Shown piece by piece: positions 62,504 through 64,000 of a stretch of 64,000 nucleotides of DNA (position 1 is the first letter of the stretch; each line of letters starts with the position of its first letter). Source of the DNA: an uncultured Bacteroidaceae bacterium (lineage in GTDB: Bacteria > Bacteroidota > Bacteroidia > Bacteroidales > Bacteroidaceae); NCBI GenBank assembly GCA_905235525.1, contig CAJOLW010000002.1:52105-116104 (forward strand). The letters run 5' to 3'. The notes under the pieces are model-generated. The model saw nothing but the letters and a program-made list of their open reading frames with translations. It was not told where the DNA came from and searched no databases. Position numbers and translations under genes: made by a program.

Positions 62504-62776
62504 ATGAAAGAAATAAAGATTAAATGGCTGATATGGACGAGCAAGGTGCTTGTCTCGGTCATATCCCTATTGGGTTTGTCATCCTGCTGGTTTCAACCCA
62601 AAATGTATGGTGTGCCAGATCCTAATTGGATACCAGATTCTGTATTACCAGATTCCTTGGTGAAGGACTCTACAGCCAAGAAGGAATTTAGAGCAATGTA
62701 TAGTGTAAGACCAACCATTTATAAACAGAATGTGATTGACAAAGAGGGTGTGGACATTGAAATCAGGCAGGATTGA
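62504..62776 (+). CDS. Small lipoprotein of the rSAM/lipoprotein system
   Basis: A 90-residue lipoprotein with signal and lipobox VISLLGLSSC. The mature part begins WFQPKMYGVPDPNWIPDS and is rich in Pro, Asp and Tyr. The radical SAM gene starts three bases after its stop, so the two are co-translated. This pairing matches the lipoprotein half of the uncharacterised rSAM/lipoprotein system of Bacteroidetes. No modified residue is known. The start at 62504 is chosen because a longer frame from 62441 adds only low-complexity CTTAACCC-derived residues. Confidence 0.75.
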   Translation: MKEIKIKWLIWTSKVLVSVISLLGLSSCWFQPKMYGVPDPNWIPDSVLPDSLVKDSTAKKEFRAMYSVRPTIYKQNVIDKEGVDIEIRQD

Positions 62777-62779
62777 TTT

Positions 62780-63853
62780 ATGGCGATTCTCTCTCTGAAA
62801 CAGAAGGTGGGCTTGGAACTGGATCGCCAAGTGCGCAAGAATCAGGAGCAGTTACATCCTCTTCGGCAACTCTTTTGGGAATGTACGTTGCGTTGCAACC
62901 TGCATTGCAAGCATTGCGGCAGTGACTGCAAGACAGAGTCGCTGGCTCCCGATATGCCTGCGGTGGATTTCCTCAAGGTGATTGACGAGCAGGTGACGCC
63001 GCATGTAGATACGCATGAGACGATGATTATTTTCTCGGGAGGTGAGCCATTGGCAAGGAAAGACATCGAGGATGTTGGCTTGGAACTCTACAAACGTGAA
63101 TATCCTTGGGGCATGGTGACCAACGGCATGATGTTCACCGAAGAGCGTTTCAAGCGGTTGTGCGCTGCGGGTTTGCGTAGCGTGGCAGTGAGTCTTGACG
63201 GCAAGGAGGAAGACCACAACTGGATGCGCGGACATGAGAGCAGTTTCAAGAATGCCATGCGGGCGATTCGTCTGCTGGCTGGTCAGAAGCAGGTGATATG
63301 GGATGTGGTGACGTGTGTCAATAACCGCAATGTGCAGTATTTGTCCGAATTGAAGGAGATGCTGTATGAGGCAGGTGTGCGCCAATGGCGGCTCTTCACC
63401 ATCTTCCCAGCAGGACGTGCCAAACAGCATCCTGACCTGCAAATCTCTGACGAGAAGTTCCGTGAATTGATGGAGTTCATTGTGGCATGCCGCAAGGAAG
63501 GAAAGGTGCATGCCAGTTATGCTTGCGAAGGGTTCGTAGGCGAATATGAGGGAAAGGTGCGTGACCACCTTTACCGATGTGAGGCTGGATTGAGTGTCGC
63601 TTCCATCCTGATAGATGGCAGCATCTCGGCTTGCACCAGCATTCGTGGAAAATACTATCAGGGCAACATTTATAAAGACAATTTCTGGGAGGTGTGGGAA
63701 AATGGTTTCCAGAATTACCGAAACCGTGATTGGATGAAAAAAGGTGACTGTGCCACCTGCAAGATGTTCCGCTATTGCGAGGGTGGAGGAATGCACCTTC
63801 GAGATGAAGAGGGAGAGTTGATGATGTGCCACATGAAGCGGCTGGGACATTGA
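62780..63853 (+). CDS. Radical SAM enzyme of the rSAM/lipoprotein system
   Basis: A 357-residue radical SAM enzyme. The iron-sulfur site is CNLHCKHC (Cys39, Cys43, Cys46), preceded by ECTLR. The C-terminal SPASM-like region has more cysteines, including CTSIRGKYYQGNIYK and CATCKMFRYCEGGG. The product probably modifies or processes a partner protein or peptide. It starts three bases after the small lipoprotein gene, which could be that partner. The substrate and product are unknown. Confidence 0.88.
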   Translation: MAILSLKQKVGLELDRQVRKNQEQLHPLRQLFWECTLRCNLHCKHCGSDCKTESLAPDMPAVDFLKVIDEQVTPHVDTHETMIIFSGGEPLARKDIEDVGLELYKREYPWGMVTNGMMFTEERFKRLCAAGLRSVAVSLDGKEEDHNWMRGHESSFKNAMRAIRLLAGQKQVIWDVVTCVNNRNVQYLSELKEMLYEAGVRQWRLFTIFPAGRAKQHPDLQISDEKFRELMEFIVACRKEGKVHASYACEGFVGEYEGKVRDHLYRCEAGLSVASILIDGSISACTSIRGKYYQGNIYKDNFWEVWENGFQNYRNRDWMKKGDCATCKMFRYCEGGGMHLRDEEGELMMCHMKRLGH

Positions 63854-63891
63854 AAAGTGAAGAGTGAAAGTCGTAAAACAAATTTGAATAA

Positions 63892-63924
63892 TTAAGCAAC
63901 CACACAAAATTATCTTATACAATG
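63892..63924 (-). repeat. Dispersed 33-bp repeat, copy 2
   Basis: The reverse complement matches 43179-43211 at 32 of 33 positions. A GAAAAGTGAAGAGTGAAA string just before it (63852-63869) repeats part of the 41563 element. Beyond it, 63925-64000 has an open frame running off the window that I cannot assign. Confidence 0.8.
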
Positions 63925-64000
63925 ATGTCTCTTCTTTTCGCCGCAAGCGGCTTGTTTTCTCGGACAATAATTTCCAAGACTACGAGTTTACTCGCCTGAA

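Noticed and set aside
62852..63967. Long 371-codon minus-strand frame opposite the radical SAM gene
   Set aside because: The sense strand has the iron-sulfur motif and SPASM cysteines. The antisense frame starts inside a dispersed repeat and shows no domain.
63925..64000. Open frame running off the right end of the window
   Set aside because: It is too short to judge; no start codon with a ribosome-binding site or promoter box is visible, so it is not called as a gene.

Overview
The window looks like a chromosome segment from a Bacteroidales bacterium, most likely a Prevotella-type species. Many genes are preceded by the Bacteroidetes -7 promoter box TAnnTTTG, and several families here are typical of the group: DUF4924, DUF4827, a TlpA-like lipoprotein with a DUF4369-type N-terminus, WG-repeat lipoproteins and the rSAM/lipoprotein pair. 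No rRNA, tRNA, CRISPR array, transposase or prophage was seen. Most of the window is housekeeping DNA. The accessory part is a type I restriction-modification (RM) island at about 43.9-52.7 kb.

Left part (1-12.99 kb): a truncated EF-G paralogue (EF-G2 type), hemW, a thioredoxin-like lipoprotein, a tiny repeat lipoprotein, an ECF sigma factor, fmt, a CLC channel with CBS domains, a tRNA t6A synthase, prfC, rfbD, DUF4924 and a LysE-type exporter. Nearly all are on the minus strand.

Middle-left (13-29.8 kb): a ROK kinase, glmM, DUF4827, flotillin plus NfeD-like protein, DUF1846, a HAD phosphatase, a nitroreductase, an orphan histidine kinase, then a minus-strand run of lipoprotein/membrane protein, U32 peptidase, metA, leuB, thiD and luxS. 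The 21.8-22.1 kb gap has the marks of an undescribed minus-strand small RNA: promoter, 5' stem-loop and intrinsic terminator.

Middle (30-43.7 kb): a tripartite RND efflux operon followed by a small PII-like protein, two tandem YncE-type beta-propellers, an esterase, a histidine-acid phosphatase, a WG-repeat lipoprotein and a small membrane protein.

RM island (43.9-52.7 kb): a long nested hairpin, an HsdM fused to a half-specificity domain, an inserted RelE/RelB-type toxin-antitoxin pair, a chimeric scar made of the hsdR start and the hsdM-S tail, a 955-residue SF1 helicase with a novel N-terminus and coiled coil, a degenerate acidic mini-ORF, and an HsdR with three CPxCGxxPCxC units. This is the best candidate for an undescribed defence arrangement.

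Right part (52.8-64 kb): a B3/B4-domain protein, a Cthe_2159-type surface protein with Gly/Phe repeats, a PIF1/RecD-like helicase, ilvE, a sugar nucleotidyltransferase, an outer-membrane protein, rfbA, a DUF3298 lipoprotein, and a small lipoprotein plus radical SAM enzyme matching the uncharacterised rSAM/lipoprotein system. Several dispersed inverted repeats, some in two copies within the window, lie between genes.
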